Source of the DNA: Chloroflexi bacterium AL-N1
Lineage (GTDB): Bacteria > Chloroflexota > Chloroflexia > Chloroflexales > Roseiflexaceae
Direction: 5' to 3'
NCBI GenBank assembly: GCA_013122435.1
Contig: WYDT01000004.1
Location: forward strand, 62,001-126,000
DNA length: 64,000 nucleotides
Both the position numbers and the translations under genes were made by a program. The notes under the pieces are model-generated. The model did no database searches, was not told the DNA's origin, and saw nothing but the letters and a program-made list of their open reading frames with translations. Every line of letters starts with the position of its first letter. Positions within the stretch are counted from its first letter, which is position 1. Of this stretch, positions 9,092 through 18,641 are shown one piece after another.

Positions 9092-9427
9092 ATGAAACTT
9101 TTGCCTGTTATTGAATTTGAACCAGCCACATACCAGAAGCGCAAACACATCAGTCCAGATGGAACTATCGATGAATACCGCGATGAGTGGGCTACGTATT
9201 AGAAGACCTCGCTCGCCGACTCCGGAATCGAGGATTTAGCACCCTACAAACACGGTTCCTGGTTGGTGCGAGTAGCAGTTATTCAAAGATCTATCGTAAT
9301 AGAGCAACTCCTCAAGCAGCACCTAGCCGACATAGAATCTGGACCCGATTCAAGCATAGCCGACTATGTCTCAGCACTTCATGGTGGCTATATACTAGAG
9401 ACTGAAGAGACAATTATATCTCCATAA
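9092..9427 (+). pseudogene. Hypothetical protein gene, in-frame TAG
   Basis: A 111-codon frame starting MKLLPVIEFEPATYQKRKHI is interrupted by TAG at 9200-9202 directly after DEWATY. The same frame continues KTSLADSGIEDLAPYKHGSW and ends with TAA at 9425. No shift is needed, and TGG to TAG is the simplest explanation since a Trp fits the context. I do not recognise the family. It sits between two acetyltransferase/hypothetical genes in a strip of decayed genes. Confidence 0.65.
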
Positions 9428-9439
9428 TGTTGTGGTTCA

Positions 9440-9754
9440 TTGGAGGACATTCAGGAGTGGAAAAGAGCCGTCAAGCTGCTAAGTGAGGAAGAAGAAATGT
9501 TATGGATAGGGCATCCTCGGTTAAGGATGAAATCGCTCGATGAACAATACATTCAGTTAAGAGAAACAGACGATTACGATGAGGCAAAGGATCTGGAGCC
9601 TGTTACCCTTCAAAGAGCGCTCTTACAAGCTGCCATTGATGAAGCAGAGTCTGAACTGGCACACTTTCAACAACGTATTTCACCGATGGTCAAGGAGCCG
9701 GCACCACACAAATATGAAACGGTCTCAAATCTCCTCATCTACGGAAGCAAATAA
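9440..9754 (+). CDS. Hypothetical acidic protein
   Basis: 104 codons from a TTG, rich in Glu, Leu and Gln, with a helical segment ALLQAAIDEAESELAHFQQRI that could form a short coiled coil. No recognised domain. The start is uncertain: GGAGG at 9442 overlaps the TTG and AGGAG at 9453 has no start codon at proper distance. The next ATG in frame is at about 9497. It may itself be a fragment, as its neighbours on both sides are broken. Confidence 0.45.
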   Translation: MEDIQEWKRAVKLLSEEEEMLWIGHPRLRMKSLDEQYIQLRETDDYDEAKDLEPVTLQRALLQAAIDEAESELAHFQQRISPMVKEPAPHKYETVSNLLIYGSK

Positions 9755-9944
9755 TCAGATTTCTCAAAACGTAAAGAAGGTAATATGGTAGAACGTGGCC
9801 TATGCCATCGCCGATGCGACGTTGCTGATAGATGATCAGATGATTGTGTCAAATGAATGGTACAGTATTTGTAGATCCAGAAACATAATATCAAGGATTT
9901 TCGTCTGGAATAACACAAACTTCGAGAAGTTAAACGAGGTGTTT

Positions 9945-10708
9945 ATGGAAAAGTCGATCTGGCATGATGATCCGGTGCTGGCTCCCCTTCTTACAGCCGT
10001 CCGTGCTGACACGGATGCCGCAGGACTACTGCTAAGTGGCTCACGGGGTGCTGGTGTGCACCACGACAAATCCGATTATGATGTCGAGTGGGTGTTGACC
10101 GACAAAGCCTTCGATCTACGATGGGAGCGTGGTGAGCCACTTCACATGCGGCAGCTTCCTATCGACCCACGCCTCGATGTGACCTATACCTGTATCCGTG
10201 AACTCGCCCGCATTGCTGCTCGAGCCGGTTGGGAATTACCAGCATACACGACTGCAATAGTGCTCTACGATCAAAATGGGTACCTGACTCGCGTACTCAG
10301 GGAGATGGTCGCCATGCCTGCGGATCGGGCCAACGCCGATGTCGTGACATGGTTCATGCCTACCTACATGCCTTCTATCGCTCCCTCAAGGCATGGCGGC
10401 ACGGAAATGTGCTGGGAGTCCAATTACAAGCCAGTGAGTCCATCATGCATCTCGTACGCGTGCTCTTTGCGCTGGAGCAACGCTGGCCACCCTATCACGA
10501 CCACCTTCCGACACAGCTAACAACGCTCGAAGCACAAGGATGGCCACCAGACTATCTTCCCATAACACTCCTTCAGATCGTGCAGACCGACGACTCAACG
10601 CTCCAACAAGACCTGGAACAACAGGTCGAAGCTCTCCTACGAACGCGGGGCTTCACCGTCAATCTCTGGGAGGGCGAGATTGACCGAGTCAAGGCATGGC
10701 GGTTTTAA
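9945..10708 (+). pseudogene. Nucleotidyltransferase-fold protein, frameshifted
   Basis: Polymerase-beta-like nucleotidyltransferase split over two frames. The first frame has the hallmark LLSGSRGAGVHHDKSDYDVE, i.e. GS followed by the DxD metal pair, and runs to VVTWF near 10350. The matching continuation AYLHAFYRSLKAWRHGNVLG lies one base back in another frame and runs to TAA at 10706. A single-base deletion near 10345-10352 explains this. ATG 9945 is preceded by GAGG at 9936. If translated, the truncated form keeps the catalytic domain but loses the helical C-terminal half. Aminoglycoside-type or tRNA-type substrates are both possible. Confidence 0.75.
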
Positions 10709-10746
10709 TAATCACTTGCCACAAGACGATAGTTTATCTATATGCA

Positions 10747-11220
10747 TTAGCAACGATACACCGAGCAATTAAAGCATCCCGGATGGGCATTGTGGAACTG
10801 AAGATATTCAACCACACTGTCGTCAAACTGACCAGCAATCACCGTTTCGAGATCGCTTCCCTGCACCACCTGAGCCACGATCATGATACCGTTAGCATTG
10901 TAACCCCTCACCGATAGCAGGCGATGGCGCAGCATCGTGGGTATTTCATTGACATCCGGCTCCACTGTTTCAGCATATTCTCGCACAAAAATCGGCCCTG
11001 CTGCCCTGTATGGCGATACAACGTCATGATAAACAAATGAGAGGGCCAGCACCCTTTCACCAACTTTCGCATCCGTGAGCGAGACCCGACACGGATACCC
11101 AGGTTCTGCATCTACCGTAATCCACTGTGCCTGACGCAGCGCCAACTCTTCGTCATTAAGCGTAAGAAGTGGTTGAAATAGAGTCTTTGGCAGTGCCTTA
11201 CAACGAAAATCTACAGCCAT
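10747..11220 (-). CDS. DUF1203 family protein
   Basis: 157 residues matching the DUF1203 pattern: N-terminal FRCKALP, then GYPCRVSLTDAKVGERVLAL, SPYRAAGPIFVREYAE, a central PTMLRHRLLSVRGYN and the C-terminal HNAHPGCFNCSVYRC. The conserved cysteines (GYPCR and CFNC) suggest metal binding, but the family's biochemical role is unknown. It is transcribed away from the DUF433 gene, sharing a 170-base spacer. Confidence 0.8.
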   Translation of the reverse strand: MAVDFRCKALPKTLFQPLLTLNDEELALRQAQWITVDAEPGYPCRVSLTDAKVGERVLALSFVYHDVVSPYRAAGPIFVREYAETVEPDVNEIPTMLRHRLLSVRGYNANGIMIVAQVVQGSDLETVIAGQFDDSVVEYLQFHNAHPGCFNCSVYRC

Positions 11221-11393
11221 TCTTTGAATCCCTTATAACAAAACAAGTATTCGTGCCCTATTATGTAGCTATCTCGCAGATAAAACTAGCCGATTCTTGC
11301 GGTTGTATTTTGATCCACTCATGGGCCTATCAAGCGTGATATAATACTAATCATACGGAAATAGATAGCGACCTTTATGAAGGGGAATGCTGC

Positions 11394-11624
11394 ATGCCTA
11401 CATCGTATCAATCGATCATCACCCTTGAGCCCGGTAAAAGGAGCGGGAAACCAACAATTCGCGGCATGCGAATCACGGTCTATGATGTATTGTCCTATCT
11501 TGCCGCTGGTATGACTGCTCAAGAGATTCTCGCCGACTTCCCATACCTGACAGAAGAAGATATTCAGGCATGTTTGAGTTATGCGGCTGACCGAGAACGG
11601 CACTTGCTAGTTGCCCAGGCATGA
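11394..11624 (+). CDS. DUF433 antitoxin
   Basis: 76-residue DUF433 protein, the antitoxin partner of PIN-like toxins. It carries the typical KPTIRGMRITVYDVLSYLA and the following DFPYLTEEDIQACLSYAA helices that form the DNA-binding winged/HTH fold. Its stop overlaps the toxin start (ATGA at 11621). A TATAAT lies at 11340-11345, about 50 bases upstream, without an evident -35 box. As in other type II systems the antitoxin probably represses its own promoter. Confidence 0.88.
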   Translation: MPTSYQSIITLEPGKRSGKPTIRGMRITVYDVLSYLAAGMTAQEILADFPYLTEEDIQACLSYAADRERHLLVAQA

Positions 11625-11953
11625 AACTCCTCTTTGATCATAATCTCTCATCTAGACTTATACATCGCCTCGTGGATGTATATCCAGATACTGAGCATAC
11701 ATCTCATGTTGGATTGGACCGCGCCCCCGATCTTACCGTCTGGACGTATGCACAAACGAACGATTACATCATTGTGACCAAAGACTCTGACTTCAGTGAT
11801 ATCAGTGTCCTTCGTGGATCTCCACCCAAAGTTATCTGGTTACGCTTAGGAAATTGTACTACTACTGATATTGAAGACTCTCTCAGGAACAACTACACCA
11901 CTATCAAAACTTTCGCTCATGACCCCACAAGTAGCGTACTTGAGTTAAGTTGA
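11621..11953 (+). CDS. DUF5615 PIN-like toxin
   Basis: 110-residue DUF5615 (Mut7-C/PIN-like) protein, presumed RNase toxin. Conserved acidic residues are visible: FDHN near the N-terminus (LLFDHNLSSRLI), the D in HVGLDRAPD and TKDSDF, the classic PIN-like TxDxDF. Translation is coupled to DUF433 through a 4-base overlap. The pair looks intact, unlike the related copies at 61.6-62.2 kb. Confidence 0.88.
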   Translation: MKLLFDHNLSSRLIHRLVDVYPDTEHTSHVGLDRAPDLTVWTYAQTNDYIIVTKDSDFSDISVLRGSPPKVIWLRLGNCTTTDIEDSLRNNYTTIKTFAHDPTSSVLELS

Positions 11954-12029
11954 AAACACAGGTTTTCAGATGCTTCCACAACCCCATAAACTACCAAATC
12001 TTGTATCCTCAATTTAAAGGCAATTAAGA

Positions 12030-12052
12030 TTTGTGACAGTATATGTCACAAA
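12030..12052. promoter_or_regulatory. Perfect 23-bp dyad, putative operator
   Basis: Inverted repeat TTTGTGACA-GTATA-TGTCACAAA with perfect 9-base arms, 50 bases upstream of the TTG start of the AT-rich gene that follows. There is no T run, so it is not a terminator. Arm length and spacing fit a dimeric HTH repressor site. An AT-rich TAAGATATAAA right after it may be the -10 region. Confidence 0.55.
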
Positions 12053-12102
12053 CTCGCGTTAAGATATAAAAAAGGTAGGTTTTATCTGGGGGAGGTGTTA
12101 CA

Positions 12103-13065
12103 TTGTCTCAAACAACACGCAAAAAAGAGAAGATCTTTAATCCATATATGAAACAATCTATATTTGTTAGACCTTTTCAATTCTATGGTGATTATAAAGA
12201 TTTTGTATTTTCTCAAGATAGAATCGAGAATGCAAATATCTACTTCATAGTAGAACGACTAAGAATAAGGTTTATTCCTGAGAAGATATCAGTAAAACCT
12301 ACAGGTGAGATGAGATTTGTTTTCAATAGAACAGGACGAAACTTCAAGTTATCAGTCGATTTTGCGAGAATATTACTTGAGTCACATCTAACATCTGAGA
12401 TGAAAAGAGTAACCTCAACTACTTTATTTGGCTTAGATATGTCAAAAGTAATGAGACAGATATCTAACAATAATAAAGGAATCACTGCAGGTTGTGTTTT
12501 TGATATACATTCAAGTAGTACAGATATTCTAAAATTCACAGTCTTTAATACAAATGGCTTCTCAATAGATGGCTATCTCTCACCACATGGCTTATTAAGC
12601 CGGGAGATAATTGATTTTAATAATTTCTCTCAACTATTGTACGTTGGAAAATCTAAGGATATATCAAACCGCTCAGTTAAGCACGAAAAGATTCTTCAGG
12701 CACTAGCAGAATGTTCAGATGATAAAGATATTTATTTATTCTTTTGTGAATTTGACGAAAATCAAATCACTTTAATCCCTATGGCAGGAAATCGTATGCT
12801 TGTGTCTAATGACTCTGTTAAAGACATTGATAAAATACCTAAAATTGAGTTGATTGAAATGTGTCTCATCAACTATTTCAAGCCGTTATGTAATGAAGGA
12901 TATAAATATACAGATATCATAAATAACAAAAAAGTAGATGAGTATTTAAAAGCAAATGAATATACTAAAATTGTCATAGAAACTGATCATGATCACGCCT
13001 TTTGGCGATTTGGTTCAGATTTTATACAACCAAGTCTACGCCACGAAATCATCTTTGAATGGTAA
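12103..13065 (+). CDS. AT-rich protein with possible GIY-YIG-like domain
   Basis: 320 residues, strikingly AT-rich (many AAA, ATT, AAT codons) against its neighbours, which suggests recent transfer. The TTG start is firm because GGGGGAGGTG lies six bases ahead. Residues ~183-225 contain LLYVGKSKDISNR and a nearby HEKI, resembling the YIG/GxSxxxxxR part of GIY-YIG nucleases. Residues ~250-270 contain IELIEMCLINYFKPLCNEGY, like their conserved Glu and yfkPxxN end. The first GIY strand is not evident and the N-terminal 170 residues match nothing I know. A defence or mobile-element nuclease is possible but unproven. Confidence 0.6.
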   Translation: MSQTTRKKEKIFNPYMKQSIFVRPFQFYGDYKDFVFSQDRIENANIYFIVERLRIRFIPEKISVKPTGEMRFVFNRTGRNFKLSVDFARILLESHLTSEMKRVTSTTLFGLDMSKVMRQISNNNKGITAGCVFDIHSSSTDILKFTVFNTNGFSIDGYLSPHGLLSREIIDFNNFSQLLYVGKSKDISNRSVKHEKILQALAECSDDKDIYLFFCEFDENQITLIPMAGNRMLVSNDSVKDIDKIPKIELIEMCLINYFKPLCNEGYKYTDIINNKKVDEYLKANEYTKIVIETDHDHAFWRFGSDFIQPSLRHEIIFEW

Positions 13066-13417
13066 CGCCAAATTGTAAAGCAGTAAACAACCAACAGCTT
13101 TTCTATACTACAACCAGCTTTCAATACAGCTCACAACAATCAAGTTATAAATAGGTGTAGAAGGCTATCTATCCACAACACTTCTTCAAAATCATGCAAT
13201 CTGGTGTCCCAAACTCTAAGCAAAACCTCAAACAACGAACCGATTTACTCCACACGAAACTTAGAATCCATCTCCGAAAGGGTAAGATTGGATAATACAG
13301 ATACCTGATTAGCTAAAACAGGTAAACAATCAAAAGAAGTTCTCTCATCTCCCCCACCACACCTGCACCATCCTGTATCATGGGACTCAGATGAGCCTTG
13401 TATAGAACGGAACCCGT
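13066..13417. other. AT-rich intergenic region
   Basis: About 350 bases with no supportable frame on either strand. It is AT-rich like the gene before it and poor in G, and probably marks the end of a transferred segment. I see no terminator hairpin, repeat or clear promoter apart from ordinary AT-rich runs. Confidence 0.5.
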
Positions 13418-13904
13418 ATGACCTTGTTGCAAATAGTCGAACTGATCAACTATCTTGTCGCGATTGTCACCCTACCCTCACTCATTATCTTCTTCATCTA
13501 TGAGCAACGACGCGCACGACGCAATGAGGAGCAGAGTATCTATCAATCACTCCTTGATCAATATACACATGGAGAATACTGACCTGAAACTCATTCGAGA
13601 ATCACCAGAAATACACACGTTAAATGAGGAACAGCAGGATCGTAAATACGCACTCTTTGATATTCTAATTACCTTGCTTTGGCGTGCATTCACACTCATT
13701 GTGTACAAGAAAATACCTGAACAGAATGAACATTGGGCAACATGGGAAACCATAATCCACCAGTGATGTCGCCGAAAAGACTTCCACACCGCATTACCAG
13801 ATCTGCTTATAGGAACAGACGATAAGTTCAAAAATTACATGCTAGGCATTGCAGCACAAGAAGCTGAACTTCTCAACATCCCCCATCAACACATCAACAA
13901 CTGA
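13418..13904 (+). pseudogene. Small membrane-anchored protein, frameshift plus TGA
   Basis: The N-terminal part MTLLQIVELINYLVAIVTLP has one membrane helix followed by FFIYEQRRARRNEEQSIYQS and stops after THGEY at 13571. The continuation is in the next frame: TDLKLIRESPEIHTLNEEQQ, then KYALFDILITLLWRAFTLIV, ending IIHQ, TGA at 13764, CRRKDFHTAL...HINN and TGA at 13902. The order matches a family of about 170-residue proteins with one N-terminal helix and a cytoplasmic body. A short deletion near 13565 and a TGG-to-TGA change at 13764 account for the damage. Function unknown. Confidence 0.65.
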
Positions 13905-14066
13905 CCTTGAGCATACAATATGTCAGGAGGCTCATACCAACGCCGTCATACAACACCAGGATGGAGAAGAGCGCAAGGCACCCAGCTAGTACAGGGGACC
14001 TTTTATACAAACATGGTACGATGTTCATACGATAGTACAGCTTCTACAAGAAATGAGGAGATTATA

Positions 14067-14816
14067 ATGGATAAACAATTACGGCTTATTTTATTTGCTC
14101 ACGCACGCAGTGGCAGTTCCAGTCTGCTCAGGATTCTGCAACTCCATCCTGACCTTCATCTGGTCGAGAAGCCGTTCCACGAAAACTTTACGAGTTGGCA
14201 TCCCAACAATCCCAATTACCACGATCAGATTCACGACCGCGCCTCACTCGATGGGCAACTTGAGACCATCTTTGCCACATATAACGGCCTGAAAGTGCCG
14301 GACTATCAACTGTCCGATGATCTGATTGCTCATTTGCGGCAACAACCCGACCACCGCGTTCTGTTTCTACGGCGTCGCAATCTGCTTCAGGCGGTAGTTT
14401 CGGCTATGATTGGCCAACAAACTCAGTTGTGGAAGACCTGGGATATGACCCAACCGCTGGAGGAGTACTACCGCAACTTGCAACCACTCGACATCGATGA
14501 GGTCAAAAAGCAGATAAGCGGATTACAGGAGCATCTGGACTATTGCGAAAAGATAGTTGATCATCACTCTGGCCCACCTGCACTAAAACTAATCTATGAG
14601 GATCTTTATTTCGCGCCCGAAGCGCAACGTGACCAGCAGATTGCCTCGATCTGGCAGTGGCTTGGCATCGTACCACTAGGGTCAGAACAGTTGCAGTACT
14701 ATCTCACACCCAAAACGGCGAAAGTCAACTCTGCTGCAACCTATGCCTATCTGCCTAACGCCCAGGAGATCGAGCAAGAATGTGGCAACGAGGTCACTGG
14801 ACGGCTCTGCAGCTAG
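14067..14816 (+). CDS. Sulfotransferase family protein
   Basis: 249-residue protein with the fold signature of PAPS-dependent sulfotransferases. LILFAHARSGSSSLLRIL at the N-terminus is the 5'-phosphosulfate loop (normally TxRSGSTxL), followed by HPDLHLVEKPFHE. A 3'-phosphate-type segment HRVLFLRRRNLLQAVVSAMI follows at mid-protein, and LKLIYEDLYF corresponds to the conserved YEDL. ATG 14067 has GAGGAG at 14055-14060; the longer frame from 13920 overlaps nothing useful and lacks a ribosome site. Acceptor unknown; a glycan or lipid is possible. Confidence 0.78.
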   Translation: MDKQLRLILFAHARSGSSSLLRILQLHPDLHLVEKPFHENFTSWHPNNPNYHDQIHDRASLDGQLETIFATYNGLKVPDYQLSDDLIAHLRQQPDHRVLFLRRRNLLQAVVSAMIGQQTQLWKTWDMTQPLEEYYRNLQPLDIDEVKKQISGLQEHLDYCEKIVDHHSGPPALKLIYEDLYFAPEAQRDQQIASIWQWLGIVPLGSEQLQYYLTPKTAKVNSAATYAYLPNAQEIEQECGNEVTGRLCS

Positions 14817-14855
14817 ACTTGTTCCTTATATCCAGTCTAATCTAAGAGGTTATCT

Positions 14856-15320
14856 ATGCAAAACATCCATATTTCCGGCTTAAACTTCGATAATCAGGCA
14901 GAAATTGAACATATCGCCCGCATACATCAGAGTGCTCCTATTGATTGGATACCAGACTATACGGTTAATGAAGCGTCAGTCAGTGAAACGATCAAAATTC
15001 TTACTGAGTCCAGAGACAATCCAAAGACCCATGTTTTTGTTGTACGAGATGAACATGCTAACCTTATCGGGTTTCACTGGGTCAGTATAGTCAAAGAAGA
15101 ACAGCAGACATCAGCTCGTATTGAGTCACTCTGGGTGCATGAAACGCACAGAAGAAGAGGAATAGCAAAAGAACTCAAACGACACGGCGAAGATTGGATG
15201 AGAGCGAATGGTGCCCAACGCGTTTCAACCTACATATCCTATGTCAATAAGAAAATGATAGACCTCAACATCCAGCAAGGTTTTACACCTGGTCAATTAC
15301 ATATGTCTAAAGAATTGTGA
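14856..15320 (+). CDS. GNAT family N-acetyltransferase
   Basis: 154-residue GNAT protein. Motif A ESLWVHETHRRRGIAKELKR holds the RxxGIA CoA-binding turn, and VSTYISYVNKKMIDLNIQQG matches the later helix before the GF-T loop. It lies 40 bases downstream of the sulfotransferase and may be cotranscribed. GAGG at 14846 gives a fair ribosome site. Substrate unknown. Confidence 0.85.
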   Translation: MQNIHISGLNFDNQAEIEHIARIHQSAPIDWIPDYTVNEASVSETIKILTESRDNPKTHVFVVRDEHANLIGFHWVSIVKEEQQTSARIESLWVHETHRRRGIAKELKRHGEDWMRANGAQRVSTYISYVNKKMIDLNIQQGFTPGQLHMSKEL

Positions 15321-15513
15321 CAGAAACTGGATACGTTCACCATATTAATGTGTCTTGAATGATCCTGGTGGAACAATTTGCGCGCCAAAAACGTTGGATG
15401 ACTACACCCAACAGATTTTTTTTGCACAACATCCCTGGCATTCACACATTTGACTGGAATAAAATGGTTGGTCGCTAACACATTAAGCTCGTTATTAAGA
15501 AGGGAAATGAGAG

Positions 15514-17506
15514 ATGCAACCGAGATTCACGCTACCGTTTTTATGCCTGTTCTTCATCCTGTTTACAGCAGCGTGTACTCCACAGGAAGGCGGTCTCACC
15601 TCACCGGATAATGGGGACACACGCATTGTGTTTGAAGACCAGCAAACGACTGTCAAACACGATAACTGATCGTTGGCACCCAGTGAGTCATCTCACTTCC
15701 TGATTGCCGCTGATACAGGTGAGCAGTACACCTTCCAGATCGATCTTGATCAGAATATTCAACTGGCGAGCGAAGTGCGCCATCCCAATGGCAAACAACT
15801 CATGAGTGGACACGGGCGCATGCTCGACTGGCGCAGCAGCCGCACCACCAGTGGCAATTTTCGCGTAACACTTACAAATGAAAGTGATGCTGCAATCACC
15901 TACGGAGTCACGACAACTCGGACGTTGCCTACCGCCAATCAGCGTAAACTCGATGATCTGCTGGCGAAATTTGCCGCCGCAGACATTTCCGTGAAGCATG
16001 CGCCCAGTGTTCAACAGCCCACTATTTTCGACGAACTATACGAGCGTGAGGTAGCAGCCCAGGAAATTCTGCACTTTGACTTTCCACACCAACGTGTGGA
16101 TGTTTATATTTTTACCGATGAGCAGATGGCGCTGGGAGCGACCGATACGATTGAACGAGGCGCAAACCAGCTCGTGCGTGGCAGCAACAGTGTGGCACTA
16201 AGCATCAGTAGCGGTAGCATTCCACTGTGGTGGCGGGATGGGCCATTTTTGCTCTACACGACCGACCCAGATGTTGATTTGGAACAAAAACTCACAAGTG
16301 TCCTGGGTGATCCTCTGGGCGCACCCACACCTGCTTCGGTCAACATCCGCATCTCCAACCGCACCGACAACACATTGACGAATGTACGCCTCTGGTCAGA
16401 CGCGGATGAAATAGTGTTTGCAGAGATTTTGTTCGGGGGTTAGCGACTATTATTCACTAACCATGGACGATACATTTACAGTTTCCGCCGAATACGAGGG
16501 TCAAACATTAACAAGCGAAATGGCTGCCCTACCTCCCGGCGATTACACACTCGACATACTTACTACACACGATAATCAGCTCCTTGTCCGTGCTTTCAAC
16601 AACCGTGAATTCTACAGTACAACTGACCTGATTGACCAGAACTGGTTGTGGCAGCACACTGATCTGGCCGATGGCTCGCGCTTTGTACCAGTATCGGCTG
16701 ATATCGAACCATCGTACCTTCGTTTTGGTACACAGACGATAAGCAATATGAGAGAGTCTGAGCAGCATTACGGCGGAAATATGGGCTGCAACGGTATGGG
16801 CGGAACCTATTTCGCAAATGCGGAACAACAGCTCTTGCTTGCAGGGCCTGACAGTGAGGCGATGGGCTGCCAGGAAGAGGCAATGGCCAGCGACGATTTC
16901 TGGTTTGAGCGCGTGACATCGATCTATCGTTACACGATTGATAGGGACACACTACGCCTGTTTGCAGCTAGTGGTGATACATTCGTATTTGAGCGAGAAG
17001 TAGAGATCTCGGCTGAAAACCGTATCTACCGCGATATTCTGAGCGAGTGGAGCAACGACACGCCCATCCTTGTCGTCACCAAGAGTGCAGCAGGACGACC
17101 CAGCACAACCCCAGACGACATTCGCGCTACACTCAACGAGTTGTTTGGCAATGGTCACAATGACATGCAGGCCGAGACCGTAGACGATTTGCTGGCACGC
17201 AACGACGCACCGACTGCACTGGCAGACGTGCTGACATTGGATGCGACTATCGTAGTCGATCCATCCGAACTCGACGATCTCTTTGCGAACGGCACAGAGG
17301 CTGGCTGGGAGACCATTGCTGACCAGTACAACAGCGCTCAGACAATCTTTACCTTCTCGCTACCTTGCTTCAACGTAGCAGGGGACCAAGCCATCGTCTA
17401 TTACGGCATACGCTATCCTGGCTTTAACGGTGGCTACTACGCACTCACATCCAATAGCGGCGACCATTGGATTGGTGGCAGTGCCAGCAATGCGTGGAGT
17501 GAGTAA
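15514..17506 (+). pseudogene. Large lipoprotein gene, in-frame TGA and a frameshift
   Basis: An ATG at 15514, with GGGAAATGAGAG upstream, starts a signal peptide with lipobox TAAC, then VFEDQQTTVKHDN and TGA at 15667. The frame continues SLAPSESSHFLIAADTGEQY through repeat-like beta-strand sequence to VRLWSDADEIVFAEILF at 16440. It then shifts +1 at a run of five G (16435-16439) into SGVSDYYSLTMDDTFTVSAE, which reads on to 17506 (LTSNSGDHWIGGS). Removing one G restores one frame of about 660 codons. The product would be an exported beta-rich lipoprotein of unknown role. Two lesions make it a likely pseudogene, or two errors in the sequence. Confidence 0.7.
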
Positions 17507-17525
17507 GAATAATAAGGAGTTTTAC

Positions 17526-17942
17526 ATGATGCGAATCGTTGTGCCCGTACTAATCGTACTCTTGCTGCTGGTTAGCGCCTATCACAAAAACCCTGAACAA
17601 AGTGCAGAAGCACTGACGCGTGAGTATATGGTCAATCGGATCGGGGCACCAGCAGTTAATCGCTCACATATACAGACCCGATTCTCCCCAAATGGATGGG
17701 TGGTCATATTTCATCATGCCAATGCCTCCTGTGGTGAACACTCGCTCTGGCGGGAAGCATGTCGCTTTGGGAGTGATGCTGTGTATAAACACATCTATAC
17801 CTGTGTTGAACGTGATTTGAATATTGGACCTATTGGTGCCAGAGGCGATCAAGTAGCACTCTGGACAGCAGATCTGTGCCAAACGCAGACGCTTGAGCCA
17901 CCAGCGATACCGCATCCAACAGCCACTTCAAAAAGCACTTGA
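17526..17942 (+). CDS. Small exported protein of unknown function
   Basis: 138 residues from ATG 17526, chosen because AAGGAG at 17514-17519 precedes it. The N-terminus MMRIVVPVLIVLLLLVSAY is a signal or anchor helix. The mature part has six cysteines (ASCGEH, EACRF, YTCVER, LCQT among them), consistent with disulfides outside the membrane, and a Pro/Thr-rich tail. It follows the broken lipoprotein by 20 bases and was probably its operon partner. No family recognised. Confidence 0.6.
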   Translation: MMRIVVPVLIVLLLLVSAYHKNPEQSAEALTREYMVNRIGAPAVNRSHIQTRFSPNGWVVIFHHANASCGEHSLWREACRFGSDAVYKHIYTCVERDLNIGPIGARGDQVALWTADLCQTQTLEPPAIPHPTATSKST

Positions 17943-17975
17943 CAACCACAGCATTTAGCGTTATCCTGAAACAAG

Positions 17976-17989
17976 TTAGTTAGTACTAA
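17976..17989. promoter_or_regulatory. TetR-type operator upstream of tetR-family gene
   Basis: TTAGTTAGTACTAA, containing the perfect 10-base palindrome TTAGTACTAA and the wider TTAGT-N4-ACTAA dyad. It lies 15 bases before the regulator's ATG. An almost identical site precedes the next gene, so both are probably bound by the encoded regulator. Confidence 0.75.
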
Positions 17990-18003
17990 TAAGAAAGCCG
18001 TGT

Positions 18004-18618
18004 ATGTCAACCAGCGAATCCACAACCCGTCTTTCTGCTCAGGAACGCCGCGAGCTTATTTTACGCAAGTCTGCCGAGCTTTTTGCAGAGCTAGGTTATC
18101 ACGATGCCTCGACCAAAAAGCTCGCCACGGCCAGCGGCATAACTGAGCCGGTGCTGTACCAGCACTTTTCGAGCAAAAAGAAGCTTTTTATCACCGTAGT
18201 GCGTGATTTTGGGCAACTCTTTTCCAAAAGTTTTAAGCAACAAACCACTATTTCACAGAATAGCTCTGAAATAGTTATGCTCCATCAAACCCTGGTTGAT
18301 TACTATGAGCTTTCCCAAAAGCATATCGAAATGCGTAATATTATCTTTGAGGCGATGGCCTTTCGTGATGAAGACATTTCTGTAGCTGTGCATCAAAACA
18401 TTCAGGACATTGCCGTATTTGTGTACGAGTTGCTTGAAACCGCCAGTAAAACGAAGCGGCTGGCTTCAGGCATCGATGTTGAAGCTGCAACATGGAACTA
18501 TGTCAGTATGATTCTGATGGTACATGTAAGTCTGTTATCCGATGGCTACTATGGTCATAGTCAAACGTCATTCCAAAGGATGGCCGACTTCTGGCTGGAA
18601 GCAGTCAAAAAGCGCTAA
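18004..18618 (+). CDS. TetR family transcriptional regulator
   Basis: 204-residue TetR-type repressor. The N-terminal HTH is plain: RRELILRKSAELFAELGYHD followed by ASTKKLATASGITEPVLYQH and FSSKKKLF. The C-terminal ligand domain is divergent as usual. A copy of the palindromic operator sits just upstream of its start, so it probably represses itself, and a second copy lies before the dehydrogenase gene that follows 56 bases downstream. The inducer is unknown. Confidence 0.9.
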   Translation: MSTSESTTRLSAQERRELILRKSAELFAELGYHDASTKKLATASGITEPVLYQHFSSKKKLFITVVRDFGQLFSKSFKQQTTISQNSSEIVMLHQTLVDYYELSQKHIEMRNIIFEAMAFRDEDISVAVHQNIQDIAVFVYELLETASKTKRLASGIDVEAATWNYVSMILMVHVSLLSDGYYGHSQTSFQRMADFWLEAVKKR

Positions 18619-18641
18619 TCAATCTCTTTTTTATCTGTAAA

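Noticed and set aside
9945..10708. Programmed -1 frameshift in the nucleotidyltransferase
   Set aside because: No slippery heptamer or following pseudoknot-like hairpin is evident around ACATGGTTCATGCC, and other genes nearby are plainly broken.
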